Shown one piece after another: positions 38,237 through 46,834 of a stretch of 64,000 nt of DNA; position 1 is the first letter of the stretch, and each line of letters begins with the position of its first letter. The notes below the pieces were generated by a model. That model was not told where the DNA came from, ran no database searches, and saw only the letters and a program-made list of their open reading frames with translations. A program made the translations under genes and the position numbers. The stretch lies in NCBI RefSeq assembly GCF_004339575.1, contig NZ_SMFV01000001.1, forward strand, positions 425,119 to 489,118. Direction: 5' to 3'. This DNA comes from Phorcysia thermohydrogeniphila. Its GTDB lineage: Bacteria > Aquificota > Aquificia > Desulfurobacteriales > Desulfurobacteriaceae.

Positions 38237-39036
38237 CTTTCATAGGCGATATTGTAGGAAGACCGGGAAGGAAAGCTGTCCATAGCTGGCTTGAGGAAAA
38301 CAGAAAAAGGATTGACCTCTGTATAGCCAACGGTGAGAACGCGGCAGGTGGGTTTGGGCTGACGGAGAAAATCACTAAAAACCTCCTCTCCTACGGAGTT
38401 GACGTAATAACCGGCGGCAACCACACCTTTGACAAGAAAGAGATTTACCAGTTCATAGACAAATACCCAATCCTAAGGCCAGCTAACTACCCAGAAGGTA
38501 TTCCCGGAAAAGGTTTTACTCTTCTTGAGGTCTGTGGAAAGAAGGTTCTAATAGTGAACCTCATGGGAAGGGTATTTATGGAGTGTCTTGACAACCCATT
38601 CAGGAAGTTTGACCAGATTTACGAAGAAAATCCTGCCGACATTGTAATCGTTGACTTTCACGCGGAAGCGTCGTCTGAAAAGCAGGCTTTTGGCCTTTAC
38701 GTTGACGGTAGAGCAACGGTAGTTTGTGGAACCCACACCCACGTTCAAACGGCAGACCTAAGAAAACTCCCAAAGGGAACTCTGTATATAACAGATGTTG
38801 GAATGTGCGGCGCTGTTGATACAGTTATAGGCATGGGAAAAGAAGAAGGAGTTGACCGCTTTTTAAGACAGCTTCCTGTCAGGTTTAAAGTTCCAGAAAA
38901 GCCTTCTCTTATCCAGTTCTGTGGCGTTATTTTTGAAGTAGATGACAGCAATAAAGTGGTAAACTACGAGAGAATCTACGAGGTTTACGAAAGGAGAGAG
39001 GATGGCAGTTATATTAGACGGGAAGGAGCTCTCTAA
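38227..39036 (+). CDS. ymdB: YmdB-like metallophosphoesterase
   Basis: A 269-residue protein of the TIGR00282/YmdB family. Motifs in order: FIGDIVGRPGR (D), ANGENAAGGFGLT (N/E), GGNHTFDKKEI (GNH), VDFHAEASSEKQAFG, CGTHTHVQTAD and ITDVGMCG. Bacillus YmdB is a cyclic-nucleotide phosphodiesterase affecting motility and biofilm choice; whether that holds here is unknown. The start is GTG at 38227, overlapping coaE by 10 bp. The end overlaps folD by 35 bp. Confidence 0.92.
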   Translation: MRIAFIGDIVGRPGRKAVHSWLEENRKRIDLCIANGENAAGGFGLTEKITKNLLSYGVDVITGGNHTFDKKEIYQFIDKYPILRPANYPEGIPGKGFTLLEVCGKKVLIVNLMGRVFMECLDNPFRKFDQIYEENPADIVIVDFHAEASSEKQAFGLYVDGRATVVCGTHTHVQTADLRKLPKGTLYITDVGMCGAVDTVIGMGKEEGVDRFLRQLPVRFKVPEKPSLIQFCGVIFEVDDSNKVVNYERIYEVYERREDGSYIRREGAL

Positions 39037-39859
39037 GAAGATAAGGGGTAAGCTAAAGGAAGAAGTTAAGGAGCTAAAGGAAAAGGCAGGAAGGCCTCCA
39101 GCCTTGGCAGTTGTCTTAGTAGGGAACGACCCGGCAAGTGAAATATACGTTAGGAACAAGATAAAGGCGTGTGGGGAAGTGGGCATCCGCTCCATAGAGA
39201 GAAGGCTCCCCGCTAACACACTTCAGGAAGAGCTTAACCAAGTAGTAAGGGAGCTCAACGAGGACGATACAGTTGACGGCATAATAGTTCAGCTTCCACT
39301 CCCAGAGCACCTCTCCTGCAGGGAAGTAATAAACTACATCTCACCGGAAAAAGACGTTGACGGTTTCCATCCCGTTAATGCCGGTAAGTGCTTACTTGGC
39401 CTCTACGATGAAGGACTCATGCCGTGCACTCCGGCAGGTGTTATGAAGTTCTTTGAAGAGTACGGAATAGAGTTACAGGGCAAAAACGCCGTTATGGTAG
39501 GCCACAGCAACATTGTAGGGAAACCCCTTGCCAACATGCTCCTTAACGCAAACGCGACCGTCTCTGTCTGCCACGTTTATACAGACGACCTTGCCCACTA
39601 CACGAGAAACGCAGATATACTCTGTGTGGCAACAGGCGTTCCCCACCTCATAAAGGCGGACATGGTGAAAGAGGGAGCTGTCGTCATAGACATCGGCATC
39701 AGCAGGGTAAACGGTAAAATAGTTGGTGACGTAGATTTTGAAAGGGTTAAGGAAAAAGCTTCAGCCATAACGCCTGTACCCGGCGGAGTCGGCCCAATGA
39801 CGATAACGATGCTCCTTTACAACACAGTTAAAGCATTTAAGATGAGGATGGGTTATTGA
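39002..39859 (+). CDS. folD: Methylenetetrahydrofolate dehydrogenase/cyclohydrolase
   Basis: Bifunctional enzyme between methylene-, methenyl- and formyl-THF. The 285 residues show VGNDPASEIYVRNKIKACGE (with the catalytic YxxxK), DGIIVQLPLPEHL, PCTPAGVM, the NADP-binding GHSNIVGKPLANMLL and the C-terminal PGGVGPMT. It supplies one-carbon units used by ThyX and MetH in the same window. The ATG at 39002 is in an AGAGAGG context inside ymdB. The end overlaps the ferredoxin start by 4 bp. Confidence 0.96.
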   Translation: MAVILDGKELSKKIRGKLKEEVKELKEKAGRPPALAVVLVGNDPASEIYVRNKIKACGEVGIRSIERRLPANTLQEELNQVVRELNEDDTVDGIIVQLPLPEHLSCREVINYISPEKDVDGFHPVNAGKCLLGLYDEGLMPCTPAGVMKFFEEYGIELQGKNAVMVGHSNIVGKPLANMLLNANATVSVCHVYTDDLAHYTRNADILCVATGVPHLIKADMVKEGAVVIDIGISRVNGKIVGDVDFERVKEKASAITPVPGGVGPMTITMLLYNTVKAFKMRMGY

Positions 39860-40050
39860 AGGTAATACCCAATATTGACCAAGAAACGTGTATGGGCTGT
39901 GAAATCTGCGTTGAGGTCTGCCCCTCAGGCGTATTCATAATGGGTGAGGATAAGGCCGTTGTCATGTATCCAGAAAAGTGTAACGGCTGTGCCATCTGCG
40001 TTGAGAACTGCCCAGTTGACGCAATAACCTTAAGGTGGGCAGACCTGTAG
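39856..40050 (+). CDS. 2[4Fe-4S] ferredoxin
   Basis: A 64-residue ferredoxin with two CxxCxxCxxxCP clusters: CMGCEICVEVCP and CNGCAICVENCP. This is the clostridial/bacterial type, adapted for low-potential electron transfer. The start is TTG at 39856, overlapping the folD stop as TTGA. It lies between folD and a B12/radical SAM gene and ends 1 bp before that gene's ATG. It may reduce the radical SAM [4Fe-4S] cluster; that is inference. Confidence 0.92.
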   Translation: MKVIPNIDQETCMGCEICVEVCPSGVFIMGEDKAVVMYPEKCNGCAICVENCPVDAITLRWADL

Positions 40051-40051
40051 A

Positions 40052-41710
40052 ATGTCAGAGCTCCTTTTCATAGAAGAGTGTTGCCACCTAAACTTAAGAA
40101 AAGACGACCTTAAAGTCTGCTTAATCTACCCCGGCGAAGAGAGGGCAGGCCTCTCAAGTCTTGCCGTTCATAGGATATACTCCATACTGAACGGAATAGA
40201 GGGCGTCTCTTGCGACCTCTACTTTGAGGACTCAGAAGTTTCCTACTTCCTCGGTTGGGAGCTTAAAGACTTTGACGTTATCGCCGTTTCTATAACCTAC
40301 GAGGAACACATATTCTCCTTGGCAAAAATCTTAAGTAAAGCAGGCATTCCCCCTTTGAGGGAGGAAAGGGAAGAAGGAGCTCCAATCATCTTTGGAGGAG
40401 GCATAGGCCTCTTCTACAACCCAACGCCCTTTATGCCAATCTTTGACGCAATATACTTAGGAGAAGCTGAAGGCCGTATAGAAGAAGTCTTCTCAAAGCT
40501 AAAAGATACGAGAAATCCCAAAATCCTCCGGGAGTTTGATAACGTTATCTTCTGTCAGGATTACCTCTTTGAGTATGAAGGAGAAAGGGTCAAAAGAATA
40601 GAGGGAGAGAAGAAAAAAATCTTCAGGTCTCCTCTCTTTTCCCTTACTTTCTCCCACTCCTGCTTCATCTCAGGGGATACGGCCTTTAAGGACATGCTCC
40701 TCATAGAGTTAAACAGGGGATGCATAGAGAAGTGCCGTTTCTGCATCGCTTCCTATATGGGATTACCTTACAGAGAAAAGAGTATAGAAGTCATTGAAAA
40801 AGAAATAGAGCTAGCTTCAAAGTATACCGATAGGGTAGGACTCATAGGGGCTGGCGTGACAGATTACTCCCGGATGGGAGAGCTCTACCAAATACTCAAA
40901 AAGTACGGCGTTAAAGCTTCTTTTTCCTCTATGAAAGCCTCTTCAACCTCGGAGTACATCTTCAAAATCGTTGAAGAGTCCGGCCAAAAAACGGTAACCC
41001 TTGCCCCTGAAGCCGGAACTGAGGAACTCAGGTTCGCCATAAACAAGAAGGTTCCTGATGAAAGGTACTTTTCCTTCGCCAGAAAAGCCTTTGAACACGG
41101 TGCAGAGAATATTAAGCTGTACTTTCTCATCGGTTTGCCGGGAGAAACCGACGAGGACATTGAGGGTATTGCCCTAATGGCAAAGAAGTTCAGAGAACTG
41201 GCAATGGAGTTCTGGAGAGAAAGGGGAAAAGCCGGAGAGGTCATTTTGAGCGTTAACCCTGTAGTTGCAAAACCCTTTACTCCCTTCCAGTGGTACGGTC
41301 AAAACTCAAAGTCGCAGGTAGAAAAAAAGTTCCGTTTCCTTTCCAAACTCCTCAGGAAAATCCCCGGAGTGAAGCTTTCACGGGAGAGCTCCAAAAGCTA
41401 CGTTCTTCAGTCCGTCGTTTCAAGAGGAGACCCCAGAGTGGGAGTTGCCGCAGTAAGTTCGGCAGTTGAGGGCAAAAACTTCCGCAAAGCCTTAAAAGAA
41501 CAGGGACTTGACATAGAGAGCCTCTACACCCGTGAAAGGGACGAGGAAGAGCTCTTCCCGTGGGAAATTGTGGAAAGCGGAATAAACAGGAAATACCTCT
41601 GGAGAGAATACAGGATGGCCTTGGAGAGAAAATCAACGCCAACGTGTTTTCCCGGATGCAAGGTGTGCGGTATTTGTGCAACTTTGCAAAAGGAAAAGGC
41701 TGATGTTTAG
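40052..41710 (+). CDS. B12-binding-domain radical SAM protein
   Basis: A 552-residue protein. The N-terminal part (about 20-165) resembles a cobalamin-binding Rossmann domain (KVCLIYPGEERAGLSSLA; DVIAVSITYEEHIFSLAKIL; PIIFGGGIGLF), but without a visible DxHxxG. The radical SAM core starts at ELNRGCIEKCRFC (CxxxCxxC, about 223-231). It is followed by GLIGAGVTDY and VTLAPEAGTEELR. The C-terminal CFPGCKVCGIC adds further possible cluster ligands. The substrate is unknown. The gene directly follows the ferredoxin in a tight operon. Confidence 0.88.
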   Translation: MSELLFIEECCHLNLRKDDLKVCLIYPGEERAGLSSLAVHRIYSILNGIEGVSCDLYFEDSEVSYFLGWELKDFDVIAVSITYEEHIFSLAKILSKAGIPPLREEREEGAPIIFGGGIGLFYNPTPFMPIFDAIYLGEAEGRIEEVFSKLKDTRNPKILREFDNVIFCQDYLFEYEGERVKRIEGEKKKIFRSPLFSLTFSHSCFISGDTAFKDMLLIELNRGCIEKCRFCIASYMGLPYREKSIEVIEKEIELASKYTDRVGLIGAGVTDYSRMGELYQILKKYGVKASFSSMKASSTSEYIFKIVEESGQKTVTLAPEAGTEELRFAINKKVPDERYFSFARKAFEHGAENIKLYFLIGLPGETDEDIEGIALMAKKFRELAMEFWRERGKAGEVILSVNPVVAKPFTPFQWYGQNSKSQVEKKFRFLSKLLRKIPGVKLSRESSKSYVLQSVVSRGDPRVGVAAVSSAVEGKNFRKALKEQGLDIESLYTRERDEEELFPWEIVESGINRKYLWREYRMALERKSTPTCFPGCKVCGICATLQKEKADV

Positions 41711-41731
41711 AAAATTTTCAAATTCCTAAAC

Positions 41732-41737
41732 TATAAT
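41732..41737 (+). promoter_or_regulatory. Putative -10 box upstream of lpxC
   Basis: TATAAT lies 32 bp upstream of the lpxC ATG in the 59-bp gap after the radical SAM gene. No matching -35 is evident. It suggests that lpxC has its own promoter. Confidence 0.35.
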
Positions 41738-41769
41738 TCCAGCCGTAAAAGGACTGTTGGGAGAAGCAA

Positions 41770-42696
41770 ATGCAGGTCTATCAGCGCACACTCAAAAAAG
41801 AAGTTTCCTTTAGCGGAATAGGCCTCCATACGGGGAAAAAAGTAAACGTTCGCTTAGTCCCCGCACCTGCCGATACAGGGATAGTTTTCGTAAGGACCGA
41901 CCTAAAGGGAGCACCCTCCATAAAAGCCTCTCCCGAGTACCTATCTAAGCTCTTTTACGCTACAAACTTATCCAACGGAGAGATTGCGGTTCAGACAGTA
42001 GAGCACCTTATGGCAGCCCTCTCAGCCTTTGGAATAGACAACCTGTTCGTCTACCTTGACTCTGAGGAACTTCCGATACTTGACGGGAGCTCTGCCCCTT
42101 ACGTCTACCTCTTTGAAGAAACAGGCGTAAAGGACCTTCCCCATAGGAAGAGAAAATACCTAAAGCTAAAAAAGGAGATAATCGTTGAGCACGACAACAA
42201 GAGGATAAAGGCAGAGCCTGCTGACCAGCTCGTCATTGACAACACCATATCTTTTGACCACACCTACAAAAAGATTAGGTATCAGAGGCTCGTATACGTT
42301 CACAACCTTGAGAACTTCAAGGAAATTTCAAAAGCAAGAACTTTCTGCTTTTACCATGAAGTAGAAGCCTTAAGGGCAGCTGGACTTGCAAAGGGAGGAA
42401 GCTTAGAAAATGCTATAGTAATTGACAAGTACGGCATCCTCAACGAGTCAGGCCTCAGGATGGAAAACGAGTTTGTAGCTCACAAAACCCTTGACCTCGT
42501 TGGCGACCTTTACATCTTGGGATATCCGCTCCTTGCAAAAGTAACAGCTTACAGGACCGGCCACGCCCTTAACGCTGCTCTTGTTAGGAGAATATATCAG
42601 GAGAAAGTTTACGAGATAGTTGAGCTTGAGGAAGTTCAAGAGGAAAACAAACCCTTTGTGGCCTTTAATAATGAAGAAGCTTACCAAACTAATTGA
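41770..42696 (+). CDS. lpxC: UDP-3-O-acyl-N-acetylglucosamine deacetylase
   Basis: Zinc deacetylase committing to lipid A synthesis. The 308 residues start QRTLKKEVSFSGIGLHTGKKV. The zinc ligand region VEHLMAAL and the later AHKTLDLVGDLYILG (His and Asp ligands) are intact, as is the TGHALN catalytic His region. No C-terminal FabZ fusion is present. It confirms a lipid A outer membrane together with the Lpt genes. The last 26 bp overlap a small membrane gene. Confidence 0.96.
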   Translation: MQVYQRTLKKEVSFSGIGLHTGKKVNVRLVPAPADTGIVFVRTDLKGAPSIKASPEYLSKLFYATNLSNGEIAVQTVEHLMAALSAFGIDNLFVYLDSEELPILDGSSAPYVYLFEETGVKDLPHRKRKYLKLKKEIIVEHDNKRIKAEPADQLVIDNTISFDHTYKKIRYQRLVYVHNLENFKEISKARTFCFYHEVEALRAAGLAKGGSLENAIVIDKYGILNESGLRMENEFVAHKTLDLVGDLYILGYPLLAKVTAYRTGHALNAALVRRIYQEKVYEIVELEEVQEENKPFVAFNNEEAYQTN

Positions 42697-43042
42697 TGAA
42701 TACCTCTTACAGATAACTATTTTCATCTTCTTCCTGACGCTTACGTTTCTTTTACCTCTCTCAAGCGTTTCAGTACCAGAGAATTACCAGTTAAAGGTTC
42801 TTACCGTTAGGTGCCTTGTACTTGACATACTCTCCATAGTGGTCTTCGCCATCTTTGGAAAAGAAAAGCGGCGCTTTCTGTCCCTCTTTCCAGCAGGGGG
42901 TGTTTTATTCTCAACTACATATATGCTGTTTAAAGACAAGCTCTCACTCCTTCTCCTTGTCTCCTTCACAGTAACGGCCGTAATCTCTACTTCTCTCCTC
43001 GCCTTTACCCTGATAAAGGTTAGGTTCAACGGCGTAGATTGA
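42671..43042 (+). CDS. Small polytopic membrane protein, unknown function
   Basis: A 123-residue hydrophobic protein with about four predicted membrane segments (near 11-30, 43-60, 68-84, 91-114). Short basic loops (GKEKRRF, LIKVRF) separate or follow them. I do not recognise a family. The ATG at 42671 lies inside the end of lpxC in another frame, suggesting translational coupling. Its last 99 bp lie antisense to the end of the convergent 509-residue gene. Confidence 0.6.
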   Translation: MKKLTKLIDEYLLQITIFIFFLTLTFLLPLSSVSVPENYQLKVLTVRCLVLDILSIVVFAIFGKEKRRFLSLFPAGGVLFSTTYMLFKDKLSLLLLVSFTVTAVISTSLLAFTLIKVRFNGVD

Positions 43043-44473
43043 CTGGGCAGCAGTTCTAACAAAGTTTCTCTCTCCTTCAGAGAGCTTCTTGTCCCTTATG
43101 TAGCTAAGTAGAAGAGGCGGAAACACCTTAAGGTCGGTATCCCCTATTTTATCTGCAAACCTGTAACAAAAATAGAGGATGTTAAGTTTTGTCTTTAAAG
43201 GGAGGAGCCAGTTAAAGGCCTTCTGTGCCATCTCCTCAAGAACTTTATCAAAAAGTTCTTCAGGTATTGAGAGCCTTGAAAGGGCTACGATAGCGTGGTT
43301 AAGGTAGGCAATCTCCTCTTTGGTGCGAAAAGAACTCCTCTTCATTATGTATAGGAGCTCGTAAACAAAACTCTCAAGCTCCTTCCTACTCAAATCCCTC
43401 CCTGTAAGCTCCTCTATAAGCTTGACTCCCCTAAGGTCCCTCTTGTTAAAGAAGTACCTCAAGTCTTTAATTGAAACCTCGCTAACGCCAAAAGCTTCCG
43501 TTTCGCAGCCAAAAAGTTCTCTGTAGGAAGGAAAATCTACTCTCCTAAGGTGCACCTTAAAGTTTCTGTTAAGAGGAGAACGGGAAAGGAGTTCTTCCTC
43601 ACTAACCTCCCTTACAGGAACTGGAAATATCCTCTGAAGGACTTTGATAAAGGGAAACTTTAACCTACCGATAACGGCAACTTCCTTAACTTTTGGCCTC
43701 TCCCTAAGAATCTCCTCAAACTGGTAAAGGGATAGAACGAGGGCAGAGGCTAAATCTACAGCCCTTTCTACAAAATCCCCATAGTTTGATGAGCCTGTAA
43801 GTGGCGAAAGGACTAAATCAACTTCCTTAGGACTTACCTCCCTGCTATAACCGTACTCTTGGAGCTCTACCCTCTTTAAGCCCTTAAAGAGTATCTTACC
43901 TGCAAAGCTTCTAAAGCGGTCAAGGAGCTCCCCCCTCAAGCCCTTTTTACGGAGTTCCGTGTTTGATATTCCTTTCTCTAAGATAAATCTGTTAAAGAGG
44001 TAGTTCCCTAAGAGGTCAACCATGTGAAACTCGCCTACAGGGATAACGGAGAGGAAAATCCCCCCTAAGGAGAAAGAGCTCTTCGTGTAGCCAACGTTAA
44101 GAACAAGGGTCTCTGGCGGAAAGAGGTTAAAGTCGTAGTAAATTGAAACTTTACTCGCAAAGGTCTTCTCAAAAAGGTTCCTTATTAGGAAGGTAGGTTT
44201 ACCGTAGAGGTATCCCGGAAGGACGAGTTCTTTTACACTCCTTGGCTCGCAGGAGAAAAGAGCAAATTCAAGTATGTCAATAGCGTCGTATATGACGTTC
44301 CCTATGAAGATGTAGGCTTTTTGTTCAAGGTTCTCTAAAAGGGAAAGGAGCTTTCGCTTTACCTCTACGGGAACGCTAAGGTAGTCAACGTTTACCTCTT
44401 CAAGGAACAGGTCCTTCAGCTTAAACCTTCCATAAGAGCTCAAAGACTCAGGGTAACCTAAGTAAAGCCTCAA
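42944..44473 (-). CDS. Unknown protein, possible degenerate actin/Hsp70-fold ATPase
   Basis: A 509-residue protein of unrecognised family. Its outline suggests an actin/Hsp70-like fold. An N-terminal RLYLGYP strand sits where the first phosphate loop would be. LVLNVGYTKSSFSLGG...VGEFHMVDLLGNYLF (about 123-160) resembles the DIGGGTTDxS...GGxxxDxxL phosphate-2 region. VKEVAVIGRLKFPFIKVLQRIF (about 262-283) resembles the adenosine-motif GGSSRIPGV segment. The usual Asp and Gly residues are largely replaced, so nucleotide hydrolysis is doubtful. A helical C-terminal part follows (about 310-480), ending in a charged tail. It overlaps the MBL hydrolase gene by 4 bp. The fold is my inference only. 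Confidence 0.5.
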   Translation of the reverse strand: MRLYLGYPESLSSYGRFKLKDLFLEEVNVDYLSVPVEVKRKLLSLLENLEQKAYIFIGNVIYDAIDILEFALFSCEPRSVKELVLPGYLYGKPTFLIRNLFEKTFASKVSIYYDFNLFPPETLVLNVGYTKSSFSLGGIFLSVIPVGEFHMVDLLGNYLFNRFILEKGISNTELRKKGLRGELLDRFRSFAGKILFKGLKRVELQEYGYSREVSPKEVDLVLSPLTGSSNYGDFVERAVDLASALVLSLYQFEEILRERPKVKEVAVIGRLKFPFIKVLQRIFPVPVREVSEEELLSRSPLNRNFKVHLRRVDFPSYRELFGCETEAFGVSEVSIKDLRYFFNKRDLRGVKLIEELTGRDLSRKELESFVYELLYIMKRSSFRTKEEIAYLNHAIVALSRLSIPEELFDKVLEEMAQKAFNWLLPLKTKLNILYFCYRFADKIGDTDLKVFPPLLLSYIRDKKLSEGERNFVRTAAQSIYAVEPNLYQGKGEERSRDYGRYCEGDKEKE

Positions 44474-45744
44474 AACCTTATAACCTCTCTGTTTAGTCCG
44501 TGTTGTTTGAGGCTATTCGGGTAGCCGTGAACAAACACAGTCTTCTCTGGCGATAGCCTCTCCACTATCGTTTCAATTTCTCCTTTATCTGCATGTGCCG
44601 AAAAGTGGTGTCTTTCTATTCGGCAGCGGAAACTCCTTAAAACGTTCCTATCGTGAAGGAGCCTATACCCAAAGCTTTCCTCAACCATGTAGCCGCTGAA
44701 AATTATCGCTGCGGAGCTCCGCTTAGAAAGAAGCTGAGCGTAAACAAAAGAAGGAGTTCCCTCCATCAGCATTCCAGAGGTTGAGACTATACAGTCGGCT
44801 TCTCTCAGGTTCTCCATGCAAGCTTCTTCAAAGCTAAGCCCCTCATACCTTGGAGCTGGCTGAACATAGAAGTTAAAGAGCTCCCTCTCAAGGAGGTTCT
44901 CGTATATAACGGAGACTTCCTTTGCTAACCCGTCAACGTAAACCGTTAGTGGCGGTATTTTCCCTTCCCTCATCCCCTGTGAGAGGAGGAGCATAATCTC
45001 CTGAGCTCTTCCAAGGGCAAAGACGGGAATAAGTATTTTTCCCTTCCTCTCTACGGTCTCTTTAACTGTGGAATAGAACTCCTCAATAGCCTCTTCTCTG
45101 CTAAACTTCCTATCTGAGTAGTAGTAGGTACTCTCCGAAACCAAAAGGGTTGGCTTCTCTGAAGGTAACTCAGCTCCACCAGTAGTAAGCTGCGGGGTTA
45201 AAGATATATCGCCGGTATGGTAGACAAAACCGGAATCTCCGTAGAAAATACCCACAGAAGCAGCTCCCAAGATGTGACCTGCAGGGTAGAAAACAATTTC
45301 CACGTCCCCGAGGACAATCCTATCGTAAAAGTCCCTCCTCTCAAGACGCGAAAGGGCTTCGTCTAAGAGCCTATACTCCCTCCACTCATCTGGGGAGTTC
45401 CTGTTTCTTATGTACCTCACCTTTATCGCGTCCTCAACCATAAGGGAGAGGAGCTGAGCCGTCTCGTGAGTCGTGTATATGGGAGTTTCTGGGTAGAGGG
45501 AAGAGAGAAGGTGAACGCTGCCGCAGTGGTCAACGTGGGCGTGGGTAATAACTATCGCGTCAAGCTCAGGAGAGAGGCTCTTAAGGAGAGAGAAGTCCGG
45601 GTAAGGGTCCTCCGGGTTAAAGCGAATCCCAGAATCTACTAAGATCCTCTTCCCGCCAACCAAGTAGAGGTAGGCACTAGCACCTATCTCATTCCCGCCA
45701 CCTATGGGTACAAGTAAGTTCTCCATGGGAAGGAAGTTTAACAT
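44470..45744 (-). CDS. MBL-fold/beta-CASP hydrolase (probable RNA-processing nuclease)
   Basis: A 424-residue metallo-beta-lactamase-fold protein. VPIGGGNEIGASAYLYLVGG is followed by VDSG, THAHVDHCG (HxHxDH at about 68-73), PAGHILGAASVG and HTGDIS. Beta-CASP motifs continue: LVSESTYY, PVFALGRAQEI, STSGML, IIFSGYM and HHFSAHADKGEI. This matches the CPSF73/YSH1-like prokaryotic group, which cleave RNA. The ATG at 45744 directly follows the amrS stop (TGA-A-ATG). A further ATG at 45726 is in frame. The partner is the unknown gene just downstream. Confidence 0.85.
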   Translation of the reverse strand: MLNFLPMENLLVPIGGGNEIGASAYLYLVGGKRILVDSGIRFNPEDPYPDFSLLKSLSPELDAIVITHAHVDHCGSVHLLSSLYPETPIYTTHETAQLLSLMVEDAIKVRYIRNRNSPDEWREYRLLDEALSRLERRDFYDRIVLGDVEIVFYPAGHILGAASVGIFYGDSGFVYHTGDISLTPQLTTGGAELPSEKPTLLVSESTYYYSDRKFSREEAIEEFYSTVKETVERKGKILIPVFALGRAQEIMLLLSQGMREGKIPPLTVYVDGLAKEVSVIYENLLERELFNFYVQPAPRYEGLSFEEACMENLREADCIVSTSGMLMEGTPSFVYAQLLSKRSSAAIIFSGYMVEESFGYRLLHDRNVLRSFRCRIERHHFSAHADKGEIETIVERLSPEKTVFVHGYPNSLKQHGLNREVIRF

Positions 45745-45745
45745 T

Positions 45746-46747
45746 TCAGAAGACAAAGTCCACAGCTCTCCCGCAGTTAGGACACTTACCGTCAGAAGTA
45801 AAGAGAACCCTCACGTCGTAGCCTTCCCGCCTCACCAAGAGCTCCCCGCAGAAAGGACAGTAGGTAGATTCCCTCTTAGGGTCTACTACATTACCAACGT
45901 AAATGTAGTATAGGTACTCCTTTGTAACGTCATAGGCTAAGTCTAAAACCTCAACCGGCGTGGGAGGGGTGGAAAGTAGCTTATAGGCCGGGAAGAACCT
46001 TGAGTAGTGAACCGGAACGTCTTTGCCGAGGTTTTCTGCGACCCACCTTCCAAAACGTTCAAAATACTCAGGTGTAAACTCATCAAAATCGGGAACAATG
46101 AGTTTTGTAAGTTCTAAGTGTTTTCCGGCCTTCCTTATCTCCTCACACACCTTCCAGACGTTTGGGCTTGGGAAAGAGGAAAACTTAAGGTAGTAGTCAC
46201 TGTCCATTCCTTTAAGGTCAACGTTAAAGGCATCTATGAGGGGAAGGAGCTCCCTTAAGGCATTAATGTTAATGTTACCGTTAGTCACCATCACGTTGAC
46301 AAGTCCAGCTTCCTTTACCTTCTTAGCCGTATCTTTCACGTACTCAAACCAGATAATCGGGTCGTTATAGGTGTAGGCTATACCTATGGAACCGTAGCGT
46401 CTTGCGTAAGTTACAGCCGCTTCCGGTGGGAAGAACTGGCGCTGAGTTTCCTGCCTTGAGATTTCCCAGTTCTGGCAGGATTTACAGTCAAGGTTACAGC
46501 CGTTAGTTCCTATGGAGAAAATGACAGAGCCGGGATAAAAGTGGTAGAGGGGTTTCTTCTCTATCGGGTCGTAGGCCGCCGAGGTTACTTCTCCATAAAC
46601 TACGGTGTAGAGAATACCTCCCCTGTTCTTCCTCACAAGACAGAACCCTTGCCCTCCATCCGGTATAGTACACTCCCTTGGACAGAGTACACACTTTACC
46701 TTATTACCCTCCAGCGGTACGTAGTACTCAGCTTCAAGCGTAGGCAT
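45746..46747 (-). CDS. amrS: AmmeMemoRadiSam system radical SAM enzyme
   Basis: A 333-residue radical SAM protein of the PflA-like AmrS family. N-terminal CVLCPREC and later FC make a Cys cluster, and the radical SAM site CNLDCKSC has Cys84, Cys88 and Cys91. IAYTYNDPIIWFEY, NVDLKGMDSDYY and HYSRFFPAYK are typical. The C-terminus adds a zinc ribbon (CPFCGELL...CPNCGRAV). AmrA and AmrB partners are not nearby. GGAGGG precedes the ATG. It leads a three-gene operon with the MBL hydrolase and the unknown gene. Confidence 0.9.
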   Translation of the reverse strand: MPTLEAEYYVPLEGNKVKCVLCPRECTIPDGGQGFCLVRKNRGGILYTVVYGEVTSAAYDPIEKKPLYHFYPGSVIFSIGTNGCNLDCKSCQNWEISRQETQRQFFPPEAAVTYARRYGSIGIAYTYNDPIIWFEYVKDTAKKVKEAGLVNVMVTNGNININALRELLPLIDAFNVDLKGMDSDYYLKFSSFPSPNVWKVCEEIRKAGKHLELTKLIVPDFDEFTPEYFERFGRWVAENLGKDVPVHYSRFFPAYKLLSTPPTPVEVLDLAYDVTKEYLYYIYVGNVVDPKRESTYCPFCGELLVRREGYDVRVLFTSDGKCPNCGRAVDFVF

Positions 46748-46765
46748 TTTTCCCTCCTTGTTTTG

Positions 46766-46771
46766 TATAAT
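46766..46771 (+). promoter_or_regulatory. Putative -10 box in the amrS/SPOR divergent gap
   Basis: GTATAAT lies 63 bp before the SPOR-protein ATG in an 87-bp divergent gap. On the opposite strand, TATACA overlaps the same bases and would suit amrS. The -35 elements are not recognisable. Confidence 0.3.
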
Positions 46772-46834
46772 TTCCTATCCTACGAATTAATTTATTTCTC
46801 CCATAGCTTCTAACTGCAAACTCCGGAGAAAGAA

